DNA of 64,000 nucleotides from CAWGYQ01 sp963817395 (GTDB taxonomy: Bacteria; Acidobacteriota; Vicinamibacteria; Vicinamibacterales; CAVPJW01). Position 1 is the stretch's first letter. Each line of letters starts with the position of its first letter. Both the position numbers and the translations under genes were made by a program. This document shows, piece after piece, positions 27,819 through 37,368 of this stretch. The stretch is taken from NCBI GenBank assembly GCA_963817395.1, contig CAWFOC010000003.1:62001-126000 (forward strand), read 5' to 3'. The notes under the pieces were generated by a model, which saw only the letters and a program-made list of their open reading frames with translations, was not told where the DNA came from and did not search any database.

Positions 27819-27978
27819 GGCGCTCGGGCGCAATGCGATCATATCACCTGCCCCTGGACGCCTTCGTGACCGGCCTGCGGCGCGCGCCGGAGGTCGACGA
27901 TCGGCGTCAGAAGCGCCGCGCGAATGACTCGTCGGAGCTTGCCTGCGTCTCGGGGCGGCCGTTATACTGCGCCGCACG

Positions 27979-28632
27979 TTGAATTTCCGGCACATTGCCA
28001 TCGAAGGGCCCATCGGCGCCGGCAAGTCCGCGCTCGCCGAGCGACTCTCCACGCGTCTCGACGCGACGGCGCTGCTCGAAGACCTCGACAATCCGTTTCT
28101 CACCGACTTCTACGCCGACCGGCCTGGCGCCGCGTTTCAGGCACAGCTCTTCTACCTCCTGAACCGCCATCGACAGCAATTGACACTCCGCCAGACGCAC
28201 CTCTTCAGTCAGGTGACGGTGTGCGATTACCTGTTCGAGAAGGACAAGATCTACGCGTACCTCAATCTGGACGACAACGAGCTCTTCATCTATCAGCGCG
28301 TCTACGATCTGCTGGCCAAAGACCTGGCGCCGCCGGATTTGGTGATCTGTCTGCAGGCGCCGGTGGACGTGTTGATCAGGCGTCTGAAGAGCCGGCCCGT
28401 GGACGCCGAGTCGCCGGCCGTGCTCCCGGACGAGACGTACTTACGCGAGCTGACCGAGGCGTACCATCACTTCTTCTTCCACTACTCGGCCAGTCCTCTG
28501 CTCGTGGTCGAAACGTCGCAGTTTGCGCCCGAGGCCGACAACGATGCGCTCGACGAGCTGATCCGCCAGATTCACACCATGGGCCGCGGCACGCGGTACT
28601 ACGTGCCACGCACCACCGGAAACCGCGACTGA
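27979..28632 (+). CDS. Deoxynucleoside kinase (dGK/dCK type)
   Basis: A 217-residue P-loop kinase that phosphorylates deoxynucleosides for the salvage pathway. It has Walker A GPIGAGKSAL at residues 10-19, the DLDNPFLTDFY segment, CDYLFEKDKIYAYLNL and the arginine-rich lid RLKSRP. This matches the bacterial dGK/dAK family. The start is TTG 27979, directly in front of NFRHIAIEG. A TATACT box ends ten bases upstream and no ribosome site is visible, so the mRNA may be nearly leaderless. Confidence 0.9.
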   Translation: MNFRHIAIEGPIGAGKSALAERLSTRLDATALLEDLDNPFLTDFYADRPGAAFQAQLFYLLNRHRQQLTLRQTHLFSQVTVCDYLFEKDKIYAYLNLDDNELFIYQRVYDLLAKDLAPPDLVICLQAPVDVLIRRLKSRPVDAESPAVLPDETYLRELTEAYHHFFFHYSASPLLVVETSQFAPEADNDALDELIRQIHTMGRGTRYYVPRTTGNRD

Positions 28633-28675
28633 GCGCCCGCGCCGCCTCCATGACCCTGTGCTAAGCTCGCCGGTC

Positions 28676-29587
28676 ATGGCTTGGTTCAAGAGACCCCGCA
28701 AGCCCATCAGCTCTCCCAAGGACAAACAGAGCAAGATTCCCGAGGGCCTCTGGATCAAGTGCCCGGGCTGTTCCCAGGTGATTTACAACAAGGATCTCGC
28801 AGCCAATCTCTCCGTCTGCCCGAAGTGCGCGCATCATTTCCGCTTTTCCGCCGCCGAACGTCTCCGCTCGCTCTTCGATGAGGCCTGGGTCGCGCACGAT
28901 GAGGGGCTTCTCTCGACCGATCCGCTGGCCTTCACCGACACCAAGGCGTACACGGACCGCCTCCGCGCCGCGCGGGCGGCCACCGGCCTCGGTGATGCGG
29001 TGATTACGGCTTCCGGTCGGCTCGACGGCATCGAGGTGCAGATCGCGGCGATGGAGTACGAGTTCATCGGTGGAAGCATGGGCGTGGTGGTGGGCGAGAA
29101 GATCACGCGTGCCATCGAGCGCGCCATGGAACGCCGGACACCCATCATCATTGTTTCCTGCTCGGGGGGAGCACGCATGATGGAGGGCGCGCTGTCACTC
29201 ATGCAGATGGCGAAGATCGCCGCAGCGCTGGCCCGGCTGGACGCAGCCCGCCTGCCGTACATCTCGGTGCTGACCGATCCGACAACCGGCGGCGTAACGG
29301 CGAGCTTTGCCATGCTGGGCGACCTGAACATCGGAGAGCCAAAGGCTCTCATCGGATTCGCCGGGCCTCGTGTGATCGAACAGACCATTCGACAGAAGCT
29401 CCCCGAGGGCTTCCAGCGCAGTGAGTTTCTCGTCGAGCACGGCATGCTCGACCTCGTGGTCGATCGGCGCGAGCTCAAAGCGACGATTGCCCGGGCGCTC
29501 CGGTTCATGAGACCGGATCTGTGCGGCGTCGCACCACTCATGGCCGATCTCGCCTCCGCGGAGCCCTCCGGCACGGCCGCCAGCTGA
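28676..29587 (+). CDS. accD: Acetyl-CoA carboxylase carboxyltransferase subunit beta
   Basis: A 303-residue subunit that transfers carboxyl from biotin to acetyl-CoA to form malonyl-CoA. The N-terminal zinc ribbon is CPGC-x15-CPKC (about residues 28-50), and the crotonase-fold core has SCSGGARMMEGALSLMQMAK and DPTTGGVTASFAMLGD. Length is normal. ATG 28676 has no clear ribosome site. The alpha subunit is not in the window. Confidence 0.96.
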   Translation: MAWFKRPRKPISSPKDKQSKIPEGLWIKCPGCSQVIYNKDLAANLSVCPKCAHHFRFSAAERLRSLFDEAWVAHDEGLLSTDPLAFTDTKAYTDRLRAARAATGLGDAVITASGRLDGIEVQIAAMEYEFIGGSMGVVVGEKITRAIERAMERRTPIIIVSCSGGARMMEGALSLMQMAKIAAALARLDAARLPYISVLTDPTTGGVTASFAMLGDLNIGEPKALIGFAGPRVIEQTIRQKLPEGFQRSEFLVEHGMLDLVVDRRELKATIARALRFMRPDLCGVAPLMADLASAEPSGTAAS

Positions 29588-29621
29588 GGGTTCACCCGGA
29601 AGCCTGCCCGGCCGTAGACGC

Positions 29622-30920
29622 ATGGATGCGATCGCGTATCTGTTCGCTCTCGAAAAGCTCGGGATCAAGTTCGGGCTCGACAACATCGCCGCGATCCTGG
29701 AGAGCCTCGGAAATCCGCATTCGGCGTACCCCTCCATCCTCATCGCCGGGACGAACGGGAAAGGTTCGACGACCGCGATGGTCGAGCGGGCGCTCCGCCA
29801 CAGCGGCAGGCGGACCGGGCGCTACACCTCACCGCACCTGGTAGCGCTCGGGGAGCGATTCGTGGTGAGCGGACAGCAGGCCAGCGAGACCGATATTCGT
29901 GAGGTTGCCGAGCTCGTTCGCGATCATGTCGACGCCGCCATCACGTCGGGCAGACTGGAGACGCAGCCCACCTTCTTTGAAGTCACCACGGCCATGGCGT
30001 TCGAGCTGTTTCGCAGGCGGCGGGTTGAGATCGCCGTGCTCGAGGTCGGCCTCGGTGGACGTTTCGATTCCACCAATATCGTGACGCCTCTCGTCACCGC
30101 CATTACGTCCATCGCGCTCGACCACCAGCAGCTTCTGGGGTCGACTCTCGAAGCCATTGCCCGGGAAAAGGCCGGCATCATCAAGCCCGGCGTGCCGGTG
30201 GTGGTCGGACGGATGACTCCGGAAGCCGGGCGCGTCATCACCGAAGTCGCCGCGAGTGTGAAGGCCCCTGAAATTCGTGCTGATGACGTCATTCGCATGG
30301 CGGTTCGTGTGACCGACGGAAGGTCCATGATCGAACTGCAGACCGCGCGGCGCGACTATGGTCCCGTGACGCTGGCACTGCTCGGGCGCCACCAGATCGA
30401 CAATGCGCTCGTGGCGGTGGCCGTGCTCGAGACTCTCGAAACGGCGGGATTCGAGGTCGGGCGAAATGCCGTGCGCGCGGGCCTCGAAGACGTCTGCTGG
30501 CCAGGCCGACTGGACCTGAGGACCATGCCGGATGGACGTCGCGTGCTCTTCGATGCCGCGCACAATCCCGCTGGCGCTGCTGCGGTCGCCGCCTATCTGC
30601 GCGACAGCGTGCCGCGGGGTCTGCCCGTCGTCTTTGCGGCGATGGCCGACAAGGACTGGCGGGGAATGCTTCGGACTCTCGGCACCGTTGCCACGCACTT
30701 CGTCGTGACACGGGCGACCAATTCGCGCGCCGCCGATCCCGCCCTCATCGCCGAAGAGGCTCGCGCGCTGGGAACGACGGCGGTCGAGATTGTCGAACCG
30801 CCGGCCGCTGCCCTCGAGCACGCATGGCGACACGGATCGATGGTGGCCGTCACCGGATCGATCTTTCTCGTCGGGGAGATTCTCGGCGGGCTGGACGGGG
30901 CACAGATGCGTCGCCCGTGA
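29622..30920 (+). CDS. folC: Bifunctional dihydrofolate/folylpolyglutamate synthase
   Basis: A 432-residue Mur-ligase-type enzyme that adds glutamate to dihydropteroate and to folates. The ATP loop is AGTNGKGSTTAMVE (around residue 45), then RYTSPHLVALGERF, LEVGLGGRFDSTN and the C-terminal DAAHNPAGAAAV. It follows accD by 34 bases, the same order as in many bacteria (accD-folC). Confidence 0.96.
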   Translation: MDAIAYLFALEKLGIKFGLDNIAAILESLGNPHSAYPSILIAGTNGKGSTTAMVERALRHSGRRTGRYTSPHLVALGERFVVSGQQASETDIREVAELVRDHVDAAITSGRLETQPTFFEVTTAMAFELFRRRRVEIAVLEVGLGGRFDSTNIVTPLVTAITSIALDHQQLLGSTLEAIAREKAGIIKPGVPVVVGRMTPEAGRVITEVAASVKAPEIRADDVIRMAVRVTDGRSMIELQTARRDYGPVTLALLGRHQIDNALVAVAVLETLETAGFEVGRNAVRAGLEDVCWPGRLDLRTMPDGRRVLFDAAHNPAGAAAVAAYLRDSVPRGLPVVFAAMADKDWRGMLRTLGTVATHFVVTRATNSRAADPALIAEEARALGTTAVEIVEPPAAALEHAWRHGSMVAVTGSIFLVGEILGGLDGAQMRRP

Positions 30921-30999
30921 TCGAGGTTCGAGCTAACCTATTGCGCGCGTTGCCGTTGCGGACGTGCGCGTGCTATCCTCCGATAGTTTCATTTCGTCG

Positions 31000-33330
31000 A
31001 TGAAGTCATTCGTCACGTCACTCGTTGTTCTCTGCGCCATCCTTGCCGGCGCCGACACCGCTCTCGCGCAACCACCGCCCGGCGGTGACGCCGGCGACTG
31101 CACGAGCCAGAAGGCGTGGACCATCGATCGTGTGGGCCGCGACTATCTGAAGCTTGTCGGTCAGGCCGAGATCGACTGCGGCGACATGAAGTTCTACGCT
31201 GACGAATCCATCGAGCTCTTCACCGACATCAAGCGAGTGATTGCGGTGGGCAACGTCGTCTTCACACAGGGGAATAGTCGGATCTCGGGCGATCGCGCCG
31301 ACTTCAACTACGGCACGCGCACGGGTACGTTTTACAACGCCTCCGGCATTACCTCACGCGGCAACGCAAGCCAACCCGATCCCACGGATCCCGCGGACCT
31401 CGAGGTGTCGCCGCCGGCACCGCGCGAGGTCGAGGTGTATTTTTACGGGGAAACCGTCGAGAAGACAGGGTACGAAACCTACCGGATCACCAAAGGCGGC
31501 TTTACCACGTGCGTCCAGCCGACGCCCCGGTGGGAGCTGACGTCGGGCACCATCTCGTTGGACCTCGAGCATCACGCGATTCTGACGAACTCGCTGTTCA
31601 AAGTGAAGAACCTGCCGCTCCTCTACATGCCGGTGTTCTACTACCCGGTCAACAAAGAGGATCGATCCACGGGCTTTCTCATTCCGCTCTATGGCACGTC
31701 GTCGATCAGGGGCAACACGCTCAGCAATGCCTTCTTCTGGGCGATCAACCGAAGCCATGACGCGACGTTTCTGCACGATTGGTTCTCGAAGACCGGCCAG
31801 GGCGCCGGCGCCGAGTATCGCTATCGCACGGCGCGCAGGTCGTTCGGCAACCTGCGTGCGTACCACCTGAGTGAGCACGAGACCACCTACACGGACGAAA
31901 GCGGAGCCGTGGTGGATCAGCCGGCACGGAAGAGCTATGAAGTCAGGGGCGATGCCACCCAGGAGCTCGGCGCGGGCTTCGACGCGCGAGGGAGAGCCGA
32001 CTACTTCTCGGACATTACCGTTCAGCAGACCTATCAGACGAATATCTACGAGGCCACGCGTCGCCAGCGCCTCTATTCAGGGGCGGTCACCGGCGCGTGG
32101 AACGCGTACAGCATGATGGCGGCCTACGAGCGGCGGGAGACGTTCTTCGGCACCGAGAGCTCGACCCTGACGGGTTCGACGCCCCGCTTCTCGGGCCGCC
32201 GGGCTGAGCGGCCCCTTTTCGGGTCGCCCGTCTACTTCGGCATCACCGGCGACTACAGTCAGTTACAGCGGCTCAGCAAGTCGACGACGACGGTCATCGA
32301 TCAAGGTCTCAATCGCATCGACGTCACCCCGATCGTGCGCTTCCCGTTCACGTCGCTGCAGTTCCTGACGGTCAATTCCTCGCTGAGTGTTCACAACACG
32401 TACTGGACGGAGAGTCTGGAAGGCACGGTGCAGGTGCCGGTTGGCGTCTGGCGGCAGTACCTGGAGATGGAAGCGGACATCGTCGGCCCCGCGTTCTACC
32501 GCATCTGGGACACCGCCGGCAACGGTTACATGGAACGCCTGAAGCACACGGTCGAGCCGTTCGTGAACATCGGGCGCACCACGGCCATCGACAACCGCGA
32601 CGAGATCGTGCAGCTCGACTCGCTCGACTCCGTCGTGGGACGCACGACGCGGGTGACCTACGGGGTCAACAACCGCTTCTATGCCAAGCGGCGCACCGGT
32701 CCGCTTGGCGATCGAACGCCCGAGATTCTGTCGGTCGTCCTCAAACAGACCTTCTATACCGACGCCATCGCCGCGCAGTTCGATCAGAACTATCGGACGA
32801 GCTTCACCGGTGTCCCGCCGTCACGGCTGTCACCGGTATCGCTGCTCGTGCGAATGCAGACGAGTGAGGCCGTGCGCGCATCGGTCCGAGCCGAATACGA
32901 CACGCAGTTCAGCGCGCTCAGAACAGTCGGCGCCGACGGCTCGTACCGGCATCGCGGCTGGCTCGACCTCTCGGCCGGCTGGAGCCAGCGGCGGCTGGTG
33001 CCGGGGTTGAAGGGCTTCGACGATCCGTCGCGCCTGGAGCATTTCATGAGCTCGACCGTTCAGATGCGCACCCCCGGCAATCGGGTGGGCGGTGTCTTCG
33101 CGAACAACTACGACATCCTGCGCAAGTTGTCCCTGCAGCGGCGATTTGTGACCTACTACAACGCGCAGTGCTGCGGTTTCGCCTTCGAGTATCAGTATTT
33201 CGACTTCCGGCGTCTCGGCTCGCGCTCACCGGTGGAGCAGGATCACCGCTTCAACATCTCGTTCACGCTCGCCGGCATCGGCAGCTTCTCGAACTCGTTC
33301 GGCGCATTGGGCGGCGCCCCGAACCGATGA
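31000..33330 (+). CDS. lptD: LPS-assembly outer-membrane protein LptD
   Basis: A 776-residue outer-membrane protein with a signal peptide (MKSFVTSLVVLCAILAGADTALAQ cut to its core here), an N-terminal OstA/LptA-like jellyroll (about residues 40-190, with VIAVGNVVFTQGNSRISGDRADF) and a large C-terminal beta barrel. LptD inserts lipopolysaccharide into the outer leaflet, so it shows the cell has an LPS-type outer membrane. I start it at ATG 31000 because the signal peptide begins there. The stop overlaps rmlA in ATGA. Confidence 0.92.
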   Translation: MKSFVTSLVVLCAILAGADTALAQPPPGGDAGDCTSQKAWTIDRVGRDYLKLVGQAEIDCGDMKFYADESIELFTDIKRVIAVGNVVFTQGNSRISGDRADFNYGTRTGTFYNASGITSRGNASQPDPTDPADLEVSPPAPREVEVYFYGETVEKTGYETYRITKGGFTTCVQPTPRWELTSGTISLDLEHHAILTNSLFKVKNLPLLYMPVFYYPVNKEDRSTGFLIPLYGTSSIRGNTLSNAFFWAINRSHDATFLHDWFSKTGQGAGAEYRYRTARRSFGNLRAYHLSEHETTYTDESGAVVDQPARKSYEVRGDATQELGAGFDARGRADYFSDITVQQTYQTNIYEATRRQRLYSGAVTGAWNAYSMMAAYERRETFFGTESSTLTGSTPRFSGRRAERPLFGSPVYFGITGDYSQLQRLSKSTTTVIDQGLNRIDVTPIVRFPFTSLQFLTVNSSLSVHNTYWTESLEGTVQVPVGVWRQYLEMEADIVGPAFYRIWDTAGNGYMERLKHTVEPFVNIGRTTAIDNRDEIVQLDSLDSVVGRTTRVTYGVNNRFYAKRRTGPLGDRTPEILSVVLKQTFYTDAIAAQFDQNYRTSFTGVPPSRLSPVSLLVRMQTSEAVRASVRAEYDTQFSALRTVGADGSYRHRGWLDLSAGWSQRRLVPGLKGFDDPSRLEHFMSSTVQMRTPGNRVGGVFANNYDILRKLSLQRRFVTYYNAQCCGFAFEYQYFDFRRLGSRSPVEQDHRFNISFTLAGIGSFSNSFGALGGAPNR

Positions 33331-34394
33331 AGGGGCTGATTCTCAGCGGCGGCAAGGGCACGCGGCTTCGACCTCTCACCTACACACGGGCGAAACAGCT
33401 GGTGCCTGTCGCCAACAAGCCTGTCCTCTTCTACGGGATCGAAGCCATCGCCGCCGCCGGCATTCACGAGATCGGCATCATCGTGGGCGACACCCAGGCG
33501 GAGATCCGTGCCGCGGTCGGCGATGGATCGGCCTGGGGCGTGAAGATCACCTACATCGAGCAGGATGAGCCGCGCGGTCTGGCGCACGCCGTGCTCATCA
33601 GCCAGGATTTCATCGGCGACGATCCGTTCGTGATGTATCTGGGCGACAACCTGCTGAACAAGGGCATCACCCCCCTGGTCGACGCCTTTCGCCGTGAGGG
33701 ACCGGCCGCACAAATCCTGCTCGCTCGAGTGCCCGACCCGCAGATGTTCGGCGTCGCGGAGCTCTCCGATGGCAAGGTGGTGCGTCTCATCGAGAAGCCC
33801 AGCGTGCCCAAGAGCGATCTGGCGCTCGTCGGCGTGTACATGTTCGGCCCGGCTGTTTTCGATGCCGTGCGGCGCATTCGACCGAGCTTCCGCAACGAGC
33901 TCGAAATCACCGACGCGATCCAGGACCTCATCGACCGCGGGCTCGAGGTGCGCCCGCACATCGTGGATGGCTGGTGGAAGGACACCGGCAAGCTCGAGGA
34001 CCTCCTCGAGGCGAATCGTCTGATCCTCGACACGCTCGAGCGCCGCGTCGACGGCGAGATTGACGCCCGCTCGCGCATCGAGGGAAAGGTGATCGTCGAG
34101 CCCGGAGCCGTCATCGAGAACTCCGTCGTGCGCGGTCCGGCTATCGTCGGCGCGCGCTCCCGGATCGTCCACGCGTATGTGGGACCATTCACGTCGATCA
34201 TGAACGATGTCGAGATCAGAGAATCGGAGATCGAGCACAGCATCGTCCTCGAAGGAAGCGTCATCAGCGATCTGGCAAACCGCGTCGAGGACAGCCTGAT
34301 TGGCACCAACGTCAAGATCTATCGGCTGCCTGTGAAGCCGTCGGTGTACCGCTTCATGCTCGGCGACAATTCCGAGGTCGGCATCCGCTGGTGA
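33327..34394 (+). CDS. rmlA: Glucose-1-phosphate thymidylyltransferase, long form
   Basis: A 355-residue enzyme of the long RmlA branch that makes dTDP-glucose from glucose-1-phosphate and dTTP. The nucleotidyltransferase signature is LILSGGKGTRLRPLTYTRAKQ at the N-terminus (split by my limit), with MYLGDNLL as the metal site and EKPSVPKSDLALVGVYMF. The C-terminal 110 residues form a left-handed beta helix (ARSRIEGKVIVEPGAVIENS). It is coupled to lptD and followed ten bases later by rmlB. Confidence 0.92.
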   Translation: MKGLILSGGKGTRLRPLTYTRAKQLVPVANKPVLFYGIEAIAAAGIHEIGIIVGDTQAEIRAAVGDGSAWGVKITYIEQDEPRGLAHAVLISQDFIGDDPFVMYLGDNLLNKGITPLVDAFRREGPAAQILLARVPDPQMFGVAELSDGKVVRLIEKPSVPKSDLALVGVYMFGPAVFDAVRRIRPSFRNELEITDAIQDLIDRGLEVRPHIVDGWWKDTGKLEDLLEANRLILDTLERRVDGEIDARSRIEGKVIVEPGAVIENSVVRGPAIVGARSRIVHAYVGPFTSIMNDVEIRESEIEHSIVLEGSVISDLANRVEDSLIGTNVKIYRLPVKPSVYRFMLGDNSEVGIRW

Positions 34395-34404
34395 GGAGCG
34401 TGCA

Positions 34405-35448
34405 ATGACAGAGGTGCTGGTCACAGGCGGGGCCGGGTTCATCGGCAGCAACTTCGTGCGCCACGCGCTCGAGACCCACGACGACTGGCACGTGACGACG
34501 CTCGACAAGCTGACCTATGCCGGGCGGCTCGAGAACCTGCACGACGTCATCGACCATCCCCGCCATCGATTCGTCAAGGGCGATATCGCCGATCGTGAGG
34601 CGGCGGTCCCGCTCGTGACCGAGGCGGAGGTGGTGGTGCACTTCGCGGCCGAGACACACGTCGATCGCTCGATCCTGAGCGCCGGCCAGTTCATCACCAC
34701 TGATGTGATCGGCACCTTCGTGCTGCTCGAGGCGGCGCGGGAAGCGCCGCGGCTCCGCCGCTTCGTGCAGATTTCGACCGACGAGGTGTACGGCAGCGTG
34801 CCAGACGGCGCCAGCCTGGAAACGGACGAGCTGAAGCCCCGCAACCCGTACTCAGCGAGCAAGGCCGCGGCCGATCGCCTCGCGTACAGCTACTGGGCCA
34901 CATACCAGGTGCCGGTCGTCATCACGCGCGCATCCAACAACTACGGTCCCTACCAGTTTCCCGAGAAAGTGATCCCCCTCTTCATCACCAACGCCATCGA
35001 GGGCATCCCGGTGCCGCTCTACGGCGACGGAGAAAACGTCCGCGACTGGCTGCACGTGCTCGATCACTGCCGCGCGCTCGACCTGCTGATCGATCGCGGC
35101 GAGTTGGGTGAGGTCTATAACGTCGGCGGCGGCAACGAAACGCGCAACGTGGATCTCACGCGCGCGATTCTCGCCACGCTGGATCGCCCAGACAGCTTGA
35201 TCCGGCGCGTGGCGGACCGGCCCGGCCACGATCGCCGCTATGCGCTCGATACGCGCAAACTGCGAGGGCTCGGCTGGGCGCCATCGGTCGGCTTCGGTGA
35301 GGGGCTTCGCGACACCATCGAGTGGTACCGCGCGAACGAGTGGTGGTGGCGTCCCATCAAGGAACAGGATCCGTCTTTCCGCGAGTACCTACCAGGCGCA
35401 GTACGGGCATCCCTGACGCCCGAACACCCTCTCGGACTCTCATCATGA
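34405..35448 (+). CDS. rmlB: dTDP-glucose 4,6-dehydratase
   Basis: A 347-residue extended short-chain dehydrogenase that converts dTDP-glucose to dTDP-4-keto-6-deoxyglucose. It shows the NAD site TGGAGFIGSNFVRH, DKLTYAGRLENL, STDEVYGSV and the catalytic NPYSASKAAADRL (YxxxK). Length matches the family. The ribosome site is a GAGGAG inside the end of rmlA. It is coupled to the next gene by ATGA. Confidence 0.95.
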   Translation: MTEVLVTGGAGFIGSNFVRHALETHDDWHVTTLDKLTYAGRLENLHDVIDHPRHRFVKGDIADREAAVPLVTEAEVVVHFAAETHVDRSILSAGQFITTDVIGTFVLLEAAREAPRLRRFVQISTDEVYGSVPDGASLETDELKPRNPYSASKAAADRLAYSYWATYQVPVVITRASNNYGPYQFPEKVIPLFITNAIEGIPVPLYGDGENVRDWLHVLDHCRALDLLIDRGELGEVYNVGGGNETRNVDLTRAILATLDRPDSLIRRVADRPGHDRRYALDTRKLRGLGWAPSVGFGEGLRDTIEWYRANEWWWRPIKEQDPSFREYLPGAVRASLTPEHPLGLSS

Positions 35449-36426
35449 ACGGCCCGACGATCGTCACGGGAGCCACGGGGTTCGTCGGAGCGCACCTGCT
35501 GGCCCTGCTCACCTCCGACGGCGTCTCAACCGTGGGTTGGTGGAATCCGTCCGGCCGCGCGCCGGCTGACAACGGGCGAGTCCACCGACTGGCAGGCCGT
35601 CGACATCCTCGATCGCGGCCACGTGCAGGAAGCGCTTCGCAGGGCGAAACCGGCCGCGATCTTTCACTGCGCGGGCGCCGCACATCTCGGAGACTCGTGG
35701 GCGACCACAGCGGACACGCTCGAGCGCAACGTCCGCGGCACTCACTACCTGCTCGATGCGATCCGCGCGACGGGACTCGACGCCGTACGCGTTCTGATTC
35801 CCGGCTCGGCAGCCGTCTATGCTCCATCGTCAGCGCCGATTCGCGAGACTCACGAACTGGCCCCCGCCAGCCCGTATGCGCTGAGCAAGCTGGCGCAGGA
35901 GACGCTGGCTCGCCATATGGTTCGAGACTTCGGTCAGCAGGTGTTCATCACACGCTCGTTCAACCATGTCGGCCCGGGCCAGGATGCGCGCTACGCGGTG
36001 TCGAGCTTCGCTCGACAGGTCGCGCAGATCGAGGCCGGCCGGCAGCCACCAGTGATCGAAGTTGGCAATCTCGACGCGGAACGCGACCTGACTGATGTAC
36101 GAGACACCGTTCGCGCGTACCGCGCCATCGTCGACGCGGGGCGTCCTGGCCGGATCTACAACGTGTGCTCGGGTCGCGCGTATTCGATGCGCAGAGTCCT
36201 CGACGTGCTCGTCGGACTGGCGGGCGTTCCCGTCGAGGTCCGACCCAGCCAGGCACTTCTGAGACCTGCCGACACGCCCGTGCTCGTCGGAGATTCGTCC
36301 CGTCTTCGGGACGAGCTCGGCTGGTCGCCGGTCATTCCTCTCGAGCGCACGCTCGTCGATCTGCTCGACGATTGGCGCCGTCGCGTCCAAACCCACGCCG
36401 ATCGAGCGCCTGCCGTCCGCCAATGA
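35445..36426 (+). CDS. rmd: GDP-4-keto-6-deoxymannose reductase-like epimerase/reductase (frameshifted)
   Basis: About 326 residues. The NAD site is TGATGFVGAHLLALL, the catalytic YALSK follows at about residue 145, and RSFNHVGPGQDARYAVSSFARQ with VGNLDAERDLTDVRD is characteristic of Rmd, which reduces GDP-4-keto-6-deoxymannose. One extra base around 35550-35575 breaks the frame; correcting it yields a single continuous protein. If the Rmd assignment is right, this operon serves both dTDP- and GDP-linked 6-deoxy sugars. A dTDP-sugar reductase is the alternative. Confidence 0.8.
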
Positions 36427-37368
36427 AGGTGCTCGTCACGGGCGGAACTGGCTATGTCGGCCGCGCGCTGGTCGCCGCCGCCATGGCGCGGGGGCACTCG
36501 GTGGTGGTCTTTGCGCGATCGGCACGCGCCAGCGGGCTGGGAACGGAGACGATCGACGGCGATATCCGTGACGTCGACGCCGTCAGCCGCGCTGCTCGCG
36601 GGTGCGACGCCATCTGTCACGCCGCGGCGCTCGTCTCGATCTGGCGGAAACGGCCCCAGGATTTCGACGACGTGAATGTGGGCGGACTGAGGAACGTGTT
36701 GACCGCAGCAGCCGCCGCCGGAGTCTCACGCATCGTCTATACGTCGTCGTTTCTGGCGTTGCCGCCGAGCGACAGCGGACCTTCCGGCCGGTGGAACGAC
36801 TATCAGCGAACGAAGCTCGCGGCGGACGCAGGTGGCCACCCAGGCCGCTGCCGGGGGCGCGCCGATCATTCGCCTGTATCCCGGCGTGGTCTACGGGCCC
36901 GGCCGCGTCACCGAGGGCAATCTGGTGGGTCGCCTCGTCGCAGACCACCTTGCTGGACGGCTGCCCGGCCTCGTCGGCGCCGACAAGATCTGGTCGTTCG
37001 CCTGGATCGACGACGTGGCAGCCGCGCACATCACCGCGCTCGAGCGGGCACCGGTGGGCTCGAGCTATCGGCTTGGTGGCGACAACAGGCCGCAGATGCA
37101 CGTCTTCGAGATCGTCCGCGAGGTACTGGCGCGCAAGCTCCCGCGGCGGATTCCGTTTCCCGTTGCCAGTCTGCTCGCAGCCGTCGAAGAAGAGCGAGCG
37201 CGTGCGTTCGGAGGTCCTCCGCTCTTGACGCGTGGCACACTGGAAATCTTCCGACACGACTGGGCGCTCGACAGCGACGTTGCGGCGCGCGAGCTGGACT
37301 ATCGGGTGACTCCCCTTGCCGACGGCATCAAGCGAACGCTCGCCGATCTCACCAGCGCGCGCCAGTGA
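36423..37368 (+). CDS. NAD-dependent epimerase / extended SDR (frameshifted)
   Basis: About 314 residues, similar to dihydroflavonol-reductase-like and hopanoid-associated sugar epimerases. NAD site TGGTGYVGRALVAAA, catalytic YQRTK at about residue 130, then RLYPGVVYGPGRVTEGN and a C-terminal domain with WSFAWIDDVAAAH. One extra G (GG for G) near 36830 breaks the frame; removing it gives LAADAVATQAAAGG. It starts at ATG 36423 in an ATGA overlap and ends in a GTGA overlap. Substrate unknown; the neighbours suggest a sugar nucleotide or isoprenoid-linked sugar. Confidence 0.78.
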